This document shows positions 44,501 through 52,045 of a DNA stretch of 64,000 bases, piece after piece. The DNA lies in the NCBI GenBank assembly GCA_037178625.1, contig CM074137.1, positions 1,426,001-1,490,000 on the forward strand, in the 5' to 3' direction. Numbering within the stretch: the stretch's first letter is position 1; each line of letters starts with the position of its first letter. The position numbers were made by a program, and so were the translations under genes. The notes below the pieces were generated by a model, which was not told where the DNA came from, ran no database searches, and worked only from the letters and a program-made list of their open reading frames with translations. The stretch is from Skeletonema tropicum (lineage: Eukaryota > Bacillariophyta > Thalassiosirophyceae > Thalassiosirales > Thalassiosiraceae).

Positions 44501-44784
44501 GAGAGACAAGCTGAGTATGGGCAAAATATTTTCTCGACGGGAGCTATGTGATTCTTCGGCAGGCAGCCAGCAAAACCACCTATTTTGCAGGCGAAGTCTA
44601 TTTCAAATGCACAAAATTGTGGATCTCCAAAACCTTCCTCATTACATCTCTTCAAGGATGAATTGCAGCCGGGTCCACTGAAATCTGGCAATACTGTTAC
44701 TTCTAGTTCTCTATGTTGCGTTGCGTGAGCAGCATGGCCCGTTAGGATGACGGCTGCGGCCGTACGCACCAGTATTTGCTTCAT
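38521..44784 (-). CDS. PS4: membrane-anchored PS-repeat protein with PDZ-like tail (2,087 aa)
   Basis: The signal peptide covers about residues 1-21 (MKQILVRTAAAVILTGHAAHA). An N-terminal cysteine domain lies at about 38-145, diverged from PS1-PS3 and closer to PS5/PS6. PSxx stalk is interrupted by cysteine modules at about 975-1015 and 1078-1118, both with intact CCW. A transmembrane helix spans about 1855-1875. The cytoplasmic tail is longer than in PS2: an Arg-Ser-rich stretch at about 1880-1905, an acidic segment, about 60 extra residues (including AYSLEDGIVSPKSVG) and a PDZ-like domain at about 2005-2083 with KLGIIVD. The final residues are NNWDD, lacking the LA of PS2 and PS3, which matters if the C terminus is a binding motif. 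It diverges from the GCNA-like gene across a 600-bp shared upstream region. Confidence 0.92.
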   Translation of the reverse strand: MKQILVRTAAAVILTGHAAHATQHRELEVTVLPDFSGPGCNSSLKRCNEEGFGDPQFCAFEIDFACKIGGFAGCLPKNHIAPVEKIFCPYSACLSKGWQSEEECNCGLFTKLCFENPTVKQNCDIAKCCWFVNTDSDRRECLPVYPTGAPTERPSASPTDLPSTSPTNTPSEFPTVQPSEHPTALPSISPTDKPSASPSVFPSAHPTTSPSDRPSASPSVSPTSKPSVSPSVSPSAKPSASPSDLPSPSPSVSPSARPSQSPSDRPSASPSVSPTSKPSVSPSESPTSSPSVAPSPSPSATPSSSPSARPSQSPSDRPSASPSVSPTSKPSVSPSVSPTSSPSVAPSPSPSAAPSSSPSSKPSASPTSTPSASPSDKPSSKPSSSPSVSPTSSPSDVPSASPSAAPSSSPSSKPSASPTSTPSASPSDEPSSKPSSSPSVSPTSSPSDVPSASPSALPSSSPSSKPSASPTSTPSASPSDKPSSKPSSSPSVSPTSSPSDVPSASPSALPSSSPSSKPSASPTSTPSAAPSPSPSAEPSSSPTDVPSSSPSTKPSVSPSLLPTRTPSLLPSASPTDVPSASPSSEPSHSPSVKPSASPSGSPSSTPSASPSSLPTSKPSSSPTDVPSDVPSVSPSSAPSHSPSVKPSASPSGSPSAEPSPSPSAEPSVSPTVKPSAMPSTQPTSKPSATPSASPSDVPSHSPSAEPTSSPSSTPSASPSAEPSSDPTSVPSASPSSAPSPSPSAEPSASPSSTPSASPSTLPTSSPSSTPSASPSSSPSSSPSVAPSHSPSSTPSASPSDLPSSKPSSSPSASPSVAPTSSPSSTPSASPSSQPSASPSSQPTSMPSSSPSATPSAEPSSSPSSTPSASPSAEPTSEPSSSPSGLPSADPSSTPSAEPSSSPTSMPSESPSAEPTSEPSSSPSEVPSATPSSSPSGTPSSSPSVLPSSSPSALPTSSPSSEPSASPSIAPSIDWGEACGVFMTDCFRHQYKETICLTARCCWFQADDAGLRQCVEQSMLSSEPSSSPSSAPSVTPTALPSSSPSSVPTSTPSALPTAVPSSTPSVAPSDSPTIDYKAQCWYYISECFRFPKKVGLCDIASCCWLVKEEDTAGKRECVLKSSVPSSSPTVTASFEPSESPSASPSVEPTGKPSSLPSDSPTALPSASPSAQPTSKPSSKPTGAPSVSPSTTPTGVPSSSPSSAPSASPSAQPTSMPSSPPSSTPSSAPSPSPSAMPSSSPSANPSALPSTQPTSTPSTSPSGSPTAMPSSSPSAAPTSTPSASPSISPSSTPSASPSSEPTSKPSASPSAFPSDVPSSSPTSAPSASPTAVPSQSPSSDPSASPSSQPTSNPSSSPSVSPSATPSQSPSASPSHSPSSQPSASPSTQPTSQPSSSPSVSPSAAPSQSPSAAPSTTPSSAPSDAPSSTPTASPSALPTSSPSSTPSASPSSKPSSSPSVAPSHSPSSTPSASPSTLPTSNPSSSPSASPSVAPSLSPSSSPSHSPSSQPSVSPSSQPTGKPSSSPSATPSAEPTSSPSSTPSLSPSALPTSEPSSSPSGSPSSEPSRFPSSKPSSAPTESPSETPSSLPSSSPSASPSAVPTASPSISPSSQPSGSPSVSSKPSASPSSKPSGIPSASPSLEPTASPSSQPSGTPSLYPTATPSAAPTASPSAVPSLSPSDTPTASPSSRPSSEPTASPSIEPTGKPSASPSSRPTAQPSLHPSALPSSYPTSHPSASPSSSPTDEPSASPSSHPTSQPSARPSSNPSATPSVSPTDRPSSFPSVSPTASPSSSPSSHPTATPSTAPTGSPSVSSMPSASPSAEPTGTPTTELWAFNKEAIKKGSFVAETGPDNNFIRDIALGAGGLIVLVLIAIFSHRTYKRRRSRGSRRRERSSSRGRSRSRRTTGRGNSRHNEYIDEGESFETPGYTNTFDLTKDSVVSSQQSYAYSLEDGIVSPKSVGQDNKRERSVAESSAFSSEFEDNDTNVVDQMTRTVATFIDKRPKRVKREVFAPAGKLGIIVDTSSDGPIVHSIKADSPLVGKVFTGDYIIAVDDEDTSDWSAHYVTKLVARKSGSVRKLTLMSNNWDD
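43240..43790. repeat. 156-bp (52-codon) tandem repeats in PS4
   Basis: About three to four in-frame units at 156-bp steps (43331, 43487, 43643) encode 13 PSxx tetrapeptides each. This unit differs from the 372-bp unit of PS1-PS3, so PS4 expanded independently. Confidence 0.8.
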
Positions 44785-44865
44785 TTTTGCCGCCCAATGC
44801 TATATAATTGGCGCCTATTATTAAATTTAGAGGGGTGCTTATTGACCCTATGGTGCATACAAAGA

Positions 44866-44885
44866 TGCTCTTGCTTGCGTTGATA
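44866..44885 (-). promoter_or_regulatory. conserved upstream element of PS4
   Basis: The same 20-bp element as at 15850-15869 lies 82-101 bp upstream of the PS4 ATG. It sits in the divergent region toward the GCNA-like gene and could in principle serve both; only its conservation between two PS genes is seen directly. Confidence 0.4.
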
Positions 44886-45385
44886 ATGGTGTTGGTGGCA
44901 GAGAATTGCTGGGTGAGCAGGATCCCCTTGAAAGTTGGCGATTTGCGGTTCCACATGTATCTCATTTTACGAGAAACGTGTATTCGGCGAACGATTCACA
45001 CAGGGCCCGAGAAAGGATCCCAATTCGCACGACCCGCCCAGCACGATAGTGGTTCCCATGACATGTCTTTTCCTGGAGGAGGCGCGCGCTCATGGTACAG
45101 TCTTGTGAGACGGTACAGGTTGTCGCGTTGGAGGCCACGTATCGCACTATCCTGCCCAAGCACCTCCCACGCACAGTCCTCGCCCATGGATCGCGATCGC
45201 TCATCGCTCCCAAAAAGAGCCAAAAAAAAAAAAAAACCATGTCGATATGAGAGTGCAAAGTACTAACTGCTACAGCTGATATCTTCTCTAGAACTACATC
45301 AACGCCTCTGCTACGCTGCTATACTACTAATCGTTTCACATCAATCTTTACATTAAGAAGTTAAGTATCATAACTTTCATCTATC
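44886..45385. other. divergent intergenic region PS4 / GCNA-like gene
   Basis: No gene was seen. It contains a run of about 13 A at 45224-45236. Both neighbouring genes are transcribed outward, so both promoters must lie here. Confidence 0.4.
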
Positions 45386-47413
45386 ATGGCATCATCATCA
45401 TCAATGAACAGGCCTAGAGCTCGAGCCGCCATCCCCCCTCTTCGGCCCAACCGTTCAACTTCCGGCCAAGGCGATATCGATCCAACCGCCACAAGGGAGC
45501 GCTTCGATGCACTGCTCCCAAAATATGGCTTCCTGTGGCGCTCAATGGCCAATGCAAAGCTTTCGTCGTCGTCGTCGTCGTCTACCAAATCGACGCAACG
45601 AGGATTGGCCGTGGACAAGGAAAATTTGAAACCAGCCAGTTCGAGGAATGTTGTTGCCACTCCTCGAACATCTGCGATGAAGACAAACGAACGCAACATC
45701 GCAAAAAAAGAGAAGGAGGTAGATGAAGGGCCATCGCTGCTAGACGCTATACTGAACAAAAAGGCGGTAACTCTGAGTGTCCCAAATCAAGATCATGAGC
45801 TGTGCGGAGATGACTGTAATTGCGCTGACCCAATCTTGGAGATTGATGACGAAAACAACAGTGCCTATGATGCTAGCAGCGTCAATGATGAGGGACAAAT
45901 TTTTGGAGATAGTGATGATGAAAGTGTACAATTGGTCTCAACGAGGAAGGCATCTACTAGAAAGAAGGCCTTTATTCTAGAAAGTAGTGATGAAGAAGAT
46001 GATGAAGAAGAAGACGATGAAGAATTGGATAAATCTTCGATTGTCAGTTTACAGGAGAGCGGCAGCAATGAAGCCGGTAACTCCAAAAAGTTATCTACTG
46101 TGATTGATGAACTTAGTGACTTTAATCCATCGTCGGGAGATGAGAGTGAGGATACATCTGTTTCATCTGAAAGAAGTGTCCCTATTGTTACGCGGCGCAA
46201 CCCTAGTAGGAGAACAAAATCAGCCATATCATTTTCAGTAAAAAGCGATACCAATTCAGACTCAGATGATGATGACGAAGACAAATCATCTTCTAGTGAA
46301 GAGGAGTGGGACGGAGACATGTCATTTGATGAAAAGGAAGTGAAAAAACCTCGGGCTGAACGTGTCAATACAGTAATCATTCTAAGTGATGATGAAGAAT
46401 ATGAGAGTGAAAGTGAGAGTGAGGTTGAAGATGAGCAGAGCGCTTACACAATTTCTGATGATGATGATGATTGTAGCTCTGAAAGTGATGTTAGTGATGC
46501 TTCAAGTATTGTCGAGAACAAAACAAAGAAGACTCGTCCACCTCCTATCCGCAAGAATACAAAAAGCCCGAGAATACCCAGGAAGAAGAGTGCTGTGTTG
46601 ACAATTCCAAAGGTAGTGACCAAGCCAACACTCTCCAAACCGAAAGTGGTAAATTTCAACAAATCTCGTGACAAGCTCACTTCCGAAACATTTGCCGAGT
46701 TCAATCAACTTGCATTTGCAAATCAACTCTCATCGGTCAAGGTTGAATGGTCTAAGAAGTTGAATACCACCGCAGGGATCACCAGAATGAAGGGAAAGCT
46801 TGGTGAAAAGTACTCGGATAGTCGCGTGGCAACAATTGAACTTGCAACCAAGGTCATCGAGAATGAAGAACAATTGCGTTCGACGTTACTGCATGAGATG
46901 TGTCACGCTGCAGCCTGGTTAGTTGACGGCGTGCACAAACCACCTCATGGGAAGGTCTTTAAAAACTGGGCGTCCAAGTCAATGAGAAAGATCAAAGACG
47001 TCGAGGTCACAACAACGCACGATTATCAAATTTCTTACAAATTCGCATGGGCCTGCACAAATGCCAAGTGTAACGTGGTTATCAAACGCCACAGTAGAAG
47101 CATCGATCCCAACAAACAATGCTGCGGAAAGTGCATGAACAAGCTAATAGAGATCGAAGTACCGCAGAAAGGACAAGATATTTCCAACAATGCCTTTACA
47201 CCTAAAAAGCAACGCAAGACATCCGAGTATGCTCTTTTTGTAAAGAAGCATTCTGCCAGCATCCGAGAAAAGTTGGCGAGGGAGAGATCGTGCAGTCCAA
47301 AAGAAGTATCGCAGGCAGAAGTCATGAAAGAATGTGGTGCGGAATGGCAGCGTCGAAAGCAAGGGTCGTCAAGTAATCCCATTTCTGAGATAATCAACTT
47401 GACCCTGGGGTAA
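45386..47413 (+). CDS. GCNA-like SprT-family DNA-protein crosslink protease, 675 aa
   Basis: Residues 1 to about 420 are disordered, Ser- and acid-rich, with a SUMO-interaction-like motif VIILSDDEEY near 328-338. The SprT-like domain follows. It has the zinc-binding HEMCH (H503, E504, H507) and a third His in PPHGKVF (about H521). A zinc ribbon follows with Cys 557 and 562 and a CCGKC at 579-583. An HMG-box-like segment lies at about 606-662 (QRKTSEYALFVKKH ... AEWQRRK). Acidic IDR with SIMs, SprT, zinc ribbon and HMG box in this order is the architecture of germ cell nuclear acidic peptidase (GCNA/ACRC). Spartan proteins carry SHP/PIP/UBZ motifs instead. GCNA relatives clear DNA-protein crosslinks in the nucleus. 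The acidic region contains Ser and Asp/Glu microsatellite runs (for example TCG repeats at about 45560-45585). Confidence 0.88.
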   Translation: MASSSSMNRPRARAAIPPLRPNRSTSGQGDIDPTATRERFDALLPKYGFLWRSMANAKLSSSSSSSTKSTQRGLAVDKENLKPASSRNVVATPRTSAMKTNERNIAKKEKEVDEGPSLLDAILNKKAVTLSVPNQDHELCGDDCNCADPILEIDDENNSAYDASSVNDEGQIFGDSDDESVQLVSTRKASTRKKAFILESSDEEDDEEEDDEELDKSSIVSLQESGSNEAGNSKKLSTVIDELSDFNPSSGDESEDTSVSSERSVPIVTRRNPSRRTKSAISFSVKSDTNSDSDDDDEDKSSSSEEEWDGDMSFDEKEVKKPRAERVNTVIILSDDEEYESESESEVEDEQSAYTISDDDDDCSSESDVSDASSIVENKTKKTRPPPIRKNTKSPRIPRKKSAVLTIPKVVTKPTLSKPKVVNFNKSRDKLTSETFAEFNQLAFANQLSSVKVEWSKKLNTTAGITRMKGKLGEKYSDSRVATIELATKVIENEEQLRSTLLHEMCHAAAWLVDGVHKPPHGKVFKNWASKSMRKIKDVEVTTTHDYQISYKFAWACTNAKCNVVIKRHSRSIDPNKQCCGKCMNKLIEIEVPQKGQDISNNAFTPKKQRKTSEYALFVKKHSASIREKLARERSCSPKEVSQAEVMKECGAEWQRRKQGSSSNPISEIINLTLG

Positions 47414-47871
47414 GACTGGAGAGGAATACTTAGCATATTTTATTGACTTCAATAATGAATTTCTATTACAATACCTTTTGCTTCGCTTATTATTTTGCCT
47501 CCTTGTTTTGCTCATAAATACCAAGAGAAGATGCGAATCAATTGTTACAATACTGAAGGGAAATAGATTTGATCATGCTCCAGCTGCTTCCTGATGTATG
47601 AGAGCAATAATTTTGTTTGATGACGTCAAAAGTACCATAATGATTGATAAATGAACGTATATTTACTTCGTTTACATGTAAGTACAATTAGCTTTTTGAT
47701 TCTATTGAGTGATACTCGCGCGCTACAGCAAGCCACAGTCGAAGTATTGAACACAACTCTCTATTTGGGCCACACATCTTCACACAATCTATATAGTTTT
47801 GGGACTACATTCCTGATCTATAATTCTATTCTGCACCTGTGAGGGACTTCCACTCATATTACGATGATCTC
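47414..47871. other. intergenic, nothing recognised
   Basis: This is the 3' flank of the GCNA-like gene and the sequence before duplicated block A1. Small open frames show no features. Confidence 0.4.
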
Positions 47872-48058
47872 TGACAGGGTCATGTCATCAATTTGTTATC
47901 AATTTTTCGTAGGACAAGAAGAGCCTACTTAGCTGCAACCAGTTCGAAGACTTTTTCACCTACTACTTCTTTTTCCCTTCCAAGGGAACGAGGAAACATC
48001 GATCTTCGGCCATTTTGACTCGCTCTCAACCTACTACAACGTAATACAAATCAACACA

Positions 48059-50146
48059 TTATCGTCGGACACTGAAAATCTTCTCTGACGGGTAGGTGGA
48101 AACGCAATGGTTCGCAATTTCACAAATACCAGCACGCTTTGGATTTTTGAAGCACTCAGTAATGAAATGCGTACATTGCGAACTAAAGTCAGCCGTTGGA
48201 AAACCAGACGGAGCAACCGAAGGTGTCGAAATAGGTGCGCTTGTGATTGGTGCGAGTGTTGGATTGCCGGATGGTAACGTCGAAGGAGTCTCAGATGGTG
48301 CGTCAGACGCACGAAGTGAAGGACTTGCTGAGGGTACTGAAGACAACCTCGACTGCCGCACACATTCTTTTAAGGGCATATCTACCTGGAACCAACAACA
48401 TTTTGCAGTTGCGCAAACGATATCTTTATGTGGATGTACGAAGCATTCACTCAAGGCAACACGGCAGGATTCTCCGTGATTAATAGATGGAAGAACTGAA
48501 GGAGAGGCGCTAGGAGCAACAGATGGCTCAGCTGATGGACTTGAAGTAGGTTCAGCAGACGGAGGCGCCGAGGGCGACGTGCTTGGTTCAGACGATGGAG
48601 ATACACTGGGTTCACTTGTCGGCTGCGAGGATGGCGTTGAAGACGGAGTTGCTGATGGAGATGCACTGGGTTCACTTGACGGAGACGCCGAGGGCGATGC
48701 AGATGGCTCAGCTGATGGGGATGCACTGGGTTCACTTGTCGGCTGCGAGGATGGCGATGAAGACGGAGTTGCTGAAGGAGATGGACTGGGTTGTGCAGAA
48801 GGTGTAGAGCTGGGAGTAGATGACGGTGATTCCGAAGGAGATGCACTGGGTGTACTCGTCGGCTCCGCAGACGGTGATGCTGAGGGTGTTGATGACGGAG
48901 AAGCACTAGGAGCAGCTGAAGGATATGAAGAGGGTTCAGATGATGGAATTGAACTAGGTTCAGCTGAGGGAGATCCCGATGGCAATGCAGATGGCGTTTC
49001 TGACGGCGTGCTGCTGGGTTCAGCTGACGGAGAAGCACTCGGAAAATCTGACGGAGATGCTGAAGGAGTTGCGCTTGGTTCACTTGTTGGCTGCGCAGAG
49101 GGCAATGCGGTTGGTGTTGACGATGGAGATGAGCTGGGTACATCTGTCGGAGAGCTGCTGGGTTCAGCTGACGGAGACGCTGACGGCGATGCAGAAGGTT
49201 CAGCTGAAGGCGATGCAGATGGCTCTGACGACGGAGAGGAGCTTGGTGTAGCTGACGGAGTTGAGCTAGGAACATCTGATGGAGTTGCAGTTGGAGACTC
49301 CGAAGGGGAAGAGCTTGGTGTAGCTGACGGAGAACCTGAAGGAGAGGAGGTTGGTGTGCTCGACGGCACATCGGATGGCGATGCAGACGGTTCAGATGAT
49401 GGATCTGAAGTAGGTTCAGCTGACGGAGCTGCGCTAGGTGTTGCTGACGGCGATGCTGAAGGAGTTGAGCTGGGCGTGCTGGTTGGCTCTGCAGATGGCT
49501 CTGCAGATGGTGATGAAGATGGAGATGAAGTCGGAACATCCGAAGGAGATGCAGAAGGAGCTGCACTAGGTTCGGCTGACGGAGCAGCGGATGGTGATGT
49601 AGAAGGATGTACTGAGGGTTCTGCTGTCGGAGATTCACTGGGCATGCTTGTCGGCAAGGAGCTCGGTGAGGTGGATGGCTCATCTGAAGGTTGACCAGTT
49701 GGTGCATCTGTTGGGTAGACAGGCAAGCATGCTGCTTTCTCATCATCATCATCCACGAACCAACAGCACTGCGCAATGTCGCAATTCTCTTTTATAAAAC
49801 TCTCAAAACAAAGTTTTGTAAACAAGGCACAATTGCATTCCTCTTCACTTTGCCATCCCATGACAACGCAAGTTGAATATGGACAGAATATTCTCTCTAC
49901 GGGATCTACTTGTTGATCAGCAATACAACCGCGAAAACCATCTGCTTTACAAGAGGAGTCTATTTCTGATGCACATAGTGCAGGATCTCCATAACCCTTC
50001 TCACTACATTCCTTCAAGGATGAAGGGCAGCCGTCACCACTGAAATCTGGTAAAACTGATGTTGTAAGTACCCGACGTTGCTGTGCATGAGCAGCGTGGC
50101 CCGATAGGATTACGGCTGCGGCCGTGCGCACCAGTGATTGCTTCAT
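48059..50146 (-). CDS. PS5: short PS-repeat protein, no membrane anchor (695 aa)
   Basis: Start is at the ATG at 50146 (MKQSLVRTAAAVILSGHAAHA, signal peptide). The frame extends 9 bp further to a GTG, but the family start is MK. An N-terminal cysteine domain lies at about 35-145 and a PSxx stalk follows. One intact cysteine module (CX6CF ... CATAKCCWF ... KECV) lies near 560-600. A final module is cut short: after CX6CF...CEIAN the CCW is replaced by HCVSTYP, and the protein ends 15 residues later. There is no transmembrane helix and no PDZ-like domain, so the product would be secreted and soluble, unless this is a degenerating gene. PS6 ends at the same point, so the truncation predates the duplication. 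Confidence 0.85.
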   Translation of the reverse strand: MKQSLVRTAAAVILSGHAAHAQQRRVLTTSVLPDFSGDGCPSSLKECSEKGYGDPALCASEIDSSCKADGFRGCIADQQVDPVERIFCPYSTCVVMGWQSEEECNCALFTKLCFESFIKENCDIAQCCWFVDDDDEKAACLPVYPTDAPTGQPSDEPSTSPSSLPTSMPSESPTAEPSVHPSTSPSAAPSAEPSAAPSASPSDVPTSSPSSSPSAEPSAEPTSTPSSTPSASPSATPSAAPSAEPTSDPSSEPSASPSDVPSSTPTSSPSGSPSATPSSSPSESPTATPSDVPSSTPSATPSSSPSSEPSASPSAEPSASPSASPSAEPSSSPTDVPSSSPSSTPTALPSAQPTSEPSATPSASPSDFPSASPSAEPSSTPSETPSALPSGSPSAEPSSIPSSEPSSYPSAAPSASPSSTPSASPSAEPTSTPSASPSESPSSTPSSTPSAQPSPSPSATPSSSPSSQPTSEPSASPSAEPSASPSASPSSEPSASPSATPSSTPSSQPTSEPSVSPSSEPSTSPSAPPSAEPTSSPSAEPSVAPSASPSVLPSINHGESCRVALSECFVHPHKDIVCATAKCCWFQVDMPLKECVRQSRLSSVPSASPSLRASDAPSETPSTLPSGNPTLAPITSAPISTPSVAPSGFPTADFSSQCTHFITECFKNPKRAGICEIANHCVSTYPSEKIFSVRR

Positions 50147-50507
50147 TTCTAACACTGATTCTATGAGGTAATTCGCTGGGGCTGCTGAATGAGCTAATGT
50201 GCATTACTTGTGTATTTATGTCGTGGTCTGATGCCCTCTCTGGCGTTGAGCTTGTAGACACATCCTTCTTGCTCGAGAATGGGAGACGGTTACTGTCACA
50301 ACGCATTCAACGCTTACATACTTACACTTGCATTCGACCGGTTGTTGGCGATAAAACGGTATCCATTTCTTTCGCGTTTGGTACTTTCTCTCTCTTTGAT
50401 TTTCTCAGGAAGAAAAAGATGGGAGTCTTACTGGTTTGTGATGCGAGGAAAATTCAAAATCCACTTCACAGTTGCCGGAAGCAGTGATTGACTGGAGAGT
50501 TGTTACA

Positions 50508-50870
50508 GGGACCCTCCGCGAACTATCCACCTACTCGGCTATCCACCCTCCAAATCACAGCCTAGCCAAAATATTTATACCCACCTCCTCCGGTTTCAAC
50601 TAGTGTAGTTGGCTCAAGTTGCTGCATTTGATTGTGTTCACCTCGAGGCTAATAGAGTCAACCTTCGTATATCATCGCAACAAGATCTCCAACGACTGCA
50701 CAATTCGATCCAGCACTGCATCAACACACACCATCATGATGTCGCGTGGATTGTGGAGGGGTGGCTTGGGGGTGGCGGGGTCTCTTGGGTGAAAACTCAA
50801 GTTATACCCACCTAGAGCAGGCTAGCCAAAATTTTTATACCCAGGGGGGGTATTGTTCGCGGAGGGTCCC
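50508..50870. mobile_element. 363-bp non-autonomous element with 16-bp terminal inverted repeats
   Basis: The perfect inverted ends GGGACCCTCCGCGAAC (50508-50523) and its complement (50855-50870) bound 363 bp. Inside are two direct copies of a CTAGCCAAAAT-n-TTTATACCCA sequence (about 50562-50585 and 50820-50843). There is no coding capacity. It lies in the PS5 upstream region and is absent from the matching place upstream of PS6, where the sequence is not exactly colinear, so target duplication cannot be defined. MITE-like. Confidence 0.72.
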
Positions 50871-51752
50871 CGAGTTTGTTGATAATGGTGTTGTGTTGAG
50901 TCCGTAGGGGTCATTAGCTATGTACCAGAGACCTTATTTTACCTTATTTTTGAATTGTGTCAAGTACCCAGCAGAACTTCGCTTGTAGATAGTAGCCCGA
51001 TTTTAATGATTCCAAGAGCAGTATTATTCTCAGCAGGGTAGTAGTGAATAGTATGCCTAATATTATGCCGTAATTCCATTGCCAACAGCCGATAGGAAGG
51101 GTATTGCTGTCTCACGGTGTGTCGGCTTTTACGTGAAAATTGCTAGTAAAAAACCATGGGCTATGTATGGTTGGTACGTAGGAAACTTGTAAAAGCACCT
51201 TTTAGTACATATGCGTGAAGATACTCGGAGAGTGCATGAAATTTGTAGTTCAATGGTGTTTTGACCTCGGGTTATAGTTTATTACATCATTGAACACTAT
51301 CACACCAAAGTTTGCTACTCTTAGTTCCCTAGTAAATATGCAGATATCGATCGTCACATCAGTAAAGAGGGTCCGTTTTCCTGCGGAAAACCGGCGTCGC
51401 GCCTTGGTCCTCCTGTGTGGTCTGTCACGCTAGAAAAAGAGGTACTAGAGCTGCTTATTGCAGACTACGTTATGTGTATGCAAAGATGTCTCTAGTAATC
51501 AGGTACAAACTACTCTAAGTTTGGACCCAGCCTCGAAAGCCGAAGTAAATTCGGCAAAAAAAGATGAACAGCTATAGGATTGTTCTACACGATATTGGTG
51601 CTTGATGAACAATGTCCATGGCTGTTCTCTCTCTCTCAACATCCCTTCTGTCTGTCCCTAACGACCAGAGCGATGCGAGAAGCCGGAAGAAAGAGAAGGA
51701 GAAAGACAGGTGTGACGAGATCCGATTTCGTGCGGGCCAAGTCTACCTGTGA

Positions 51753-52045
51753 CCAGTAGTAAGGATTGAACGGACGAGCAGACAACATCTGAGAAGCGAG
51801 CGGCTTTCAAAGAAGAACGACGTCAGATGCAGAAAGATTTGTATTCAAATAATGACGGAGTGAGAAAGGCGTACCAAACCAAAGTGAAAGGAAGCTGGTT
51901 GCGAGGTCACTCTTTGCTTTATCAACACGCAGGTGCGATGACAACAATGAACATTTGAATGGGAGAGAGACGCTTGGAATTTGGTTAGTAAGGAGGACCC
52001 GATCAAGACTCCACAACGCATTTTCCAAGCAGCTTATTAAATTTT
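51753..52045. repeat. 293-bp direct repeat, copy 1 (copy 2 at 55499-55791)
   Basis: The sequence is essentially identical to 55499-55791. The second copy is directly preceded by 28 bp matching 51348-51375, so copy 2 is a version of 51348-52045 with about 377 bp deleted. Both contain the same 73-codon minus-strand open frame, which has no recognisable features. Confidence 0.9.

Larger units (their letters stand above)
47872..50916. repeat. tandem duplication block A1 (contains PS5)
   Basis: The block is nearly identical to 56540-59640 (A2), starting at TGACAGGGTCA. It covers the 3' flank, the whole PS gene and its 5' region. The end of A1 (AAGCAACCTCGGAAGTACAATA) is displaced to 56473-56494 by the 5.55-kb insertion. 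Without insertions, A1 is about 2.7 kb. Confidence 0.92.

Noticed and set aside
50147..50155. Upstream starts for PS5 (50155) and PS6 (59267)
   Set aside because: The codon there is GTG; the next in-frame ATG gives the MK-start signal peptide conserved in all paralogues.
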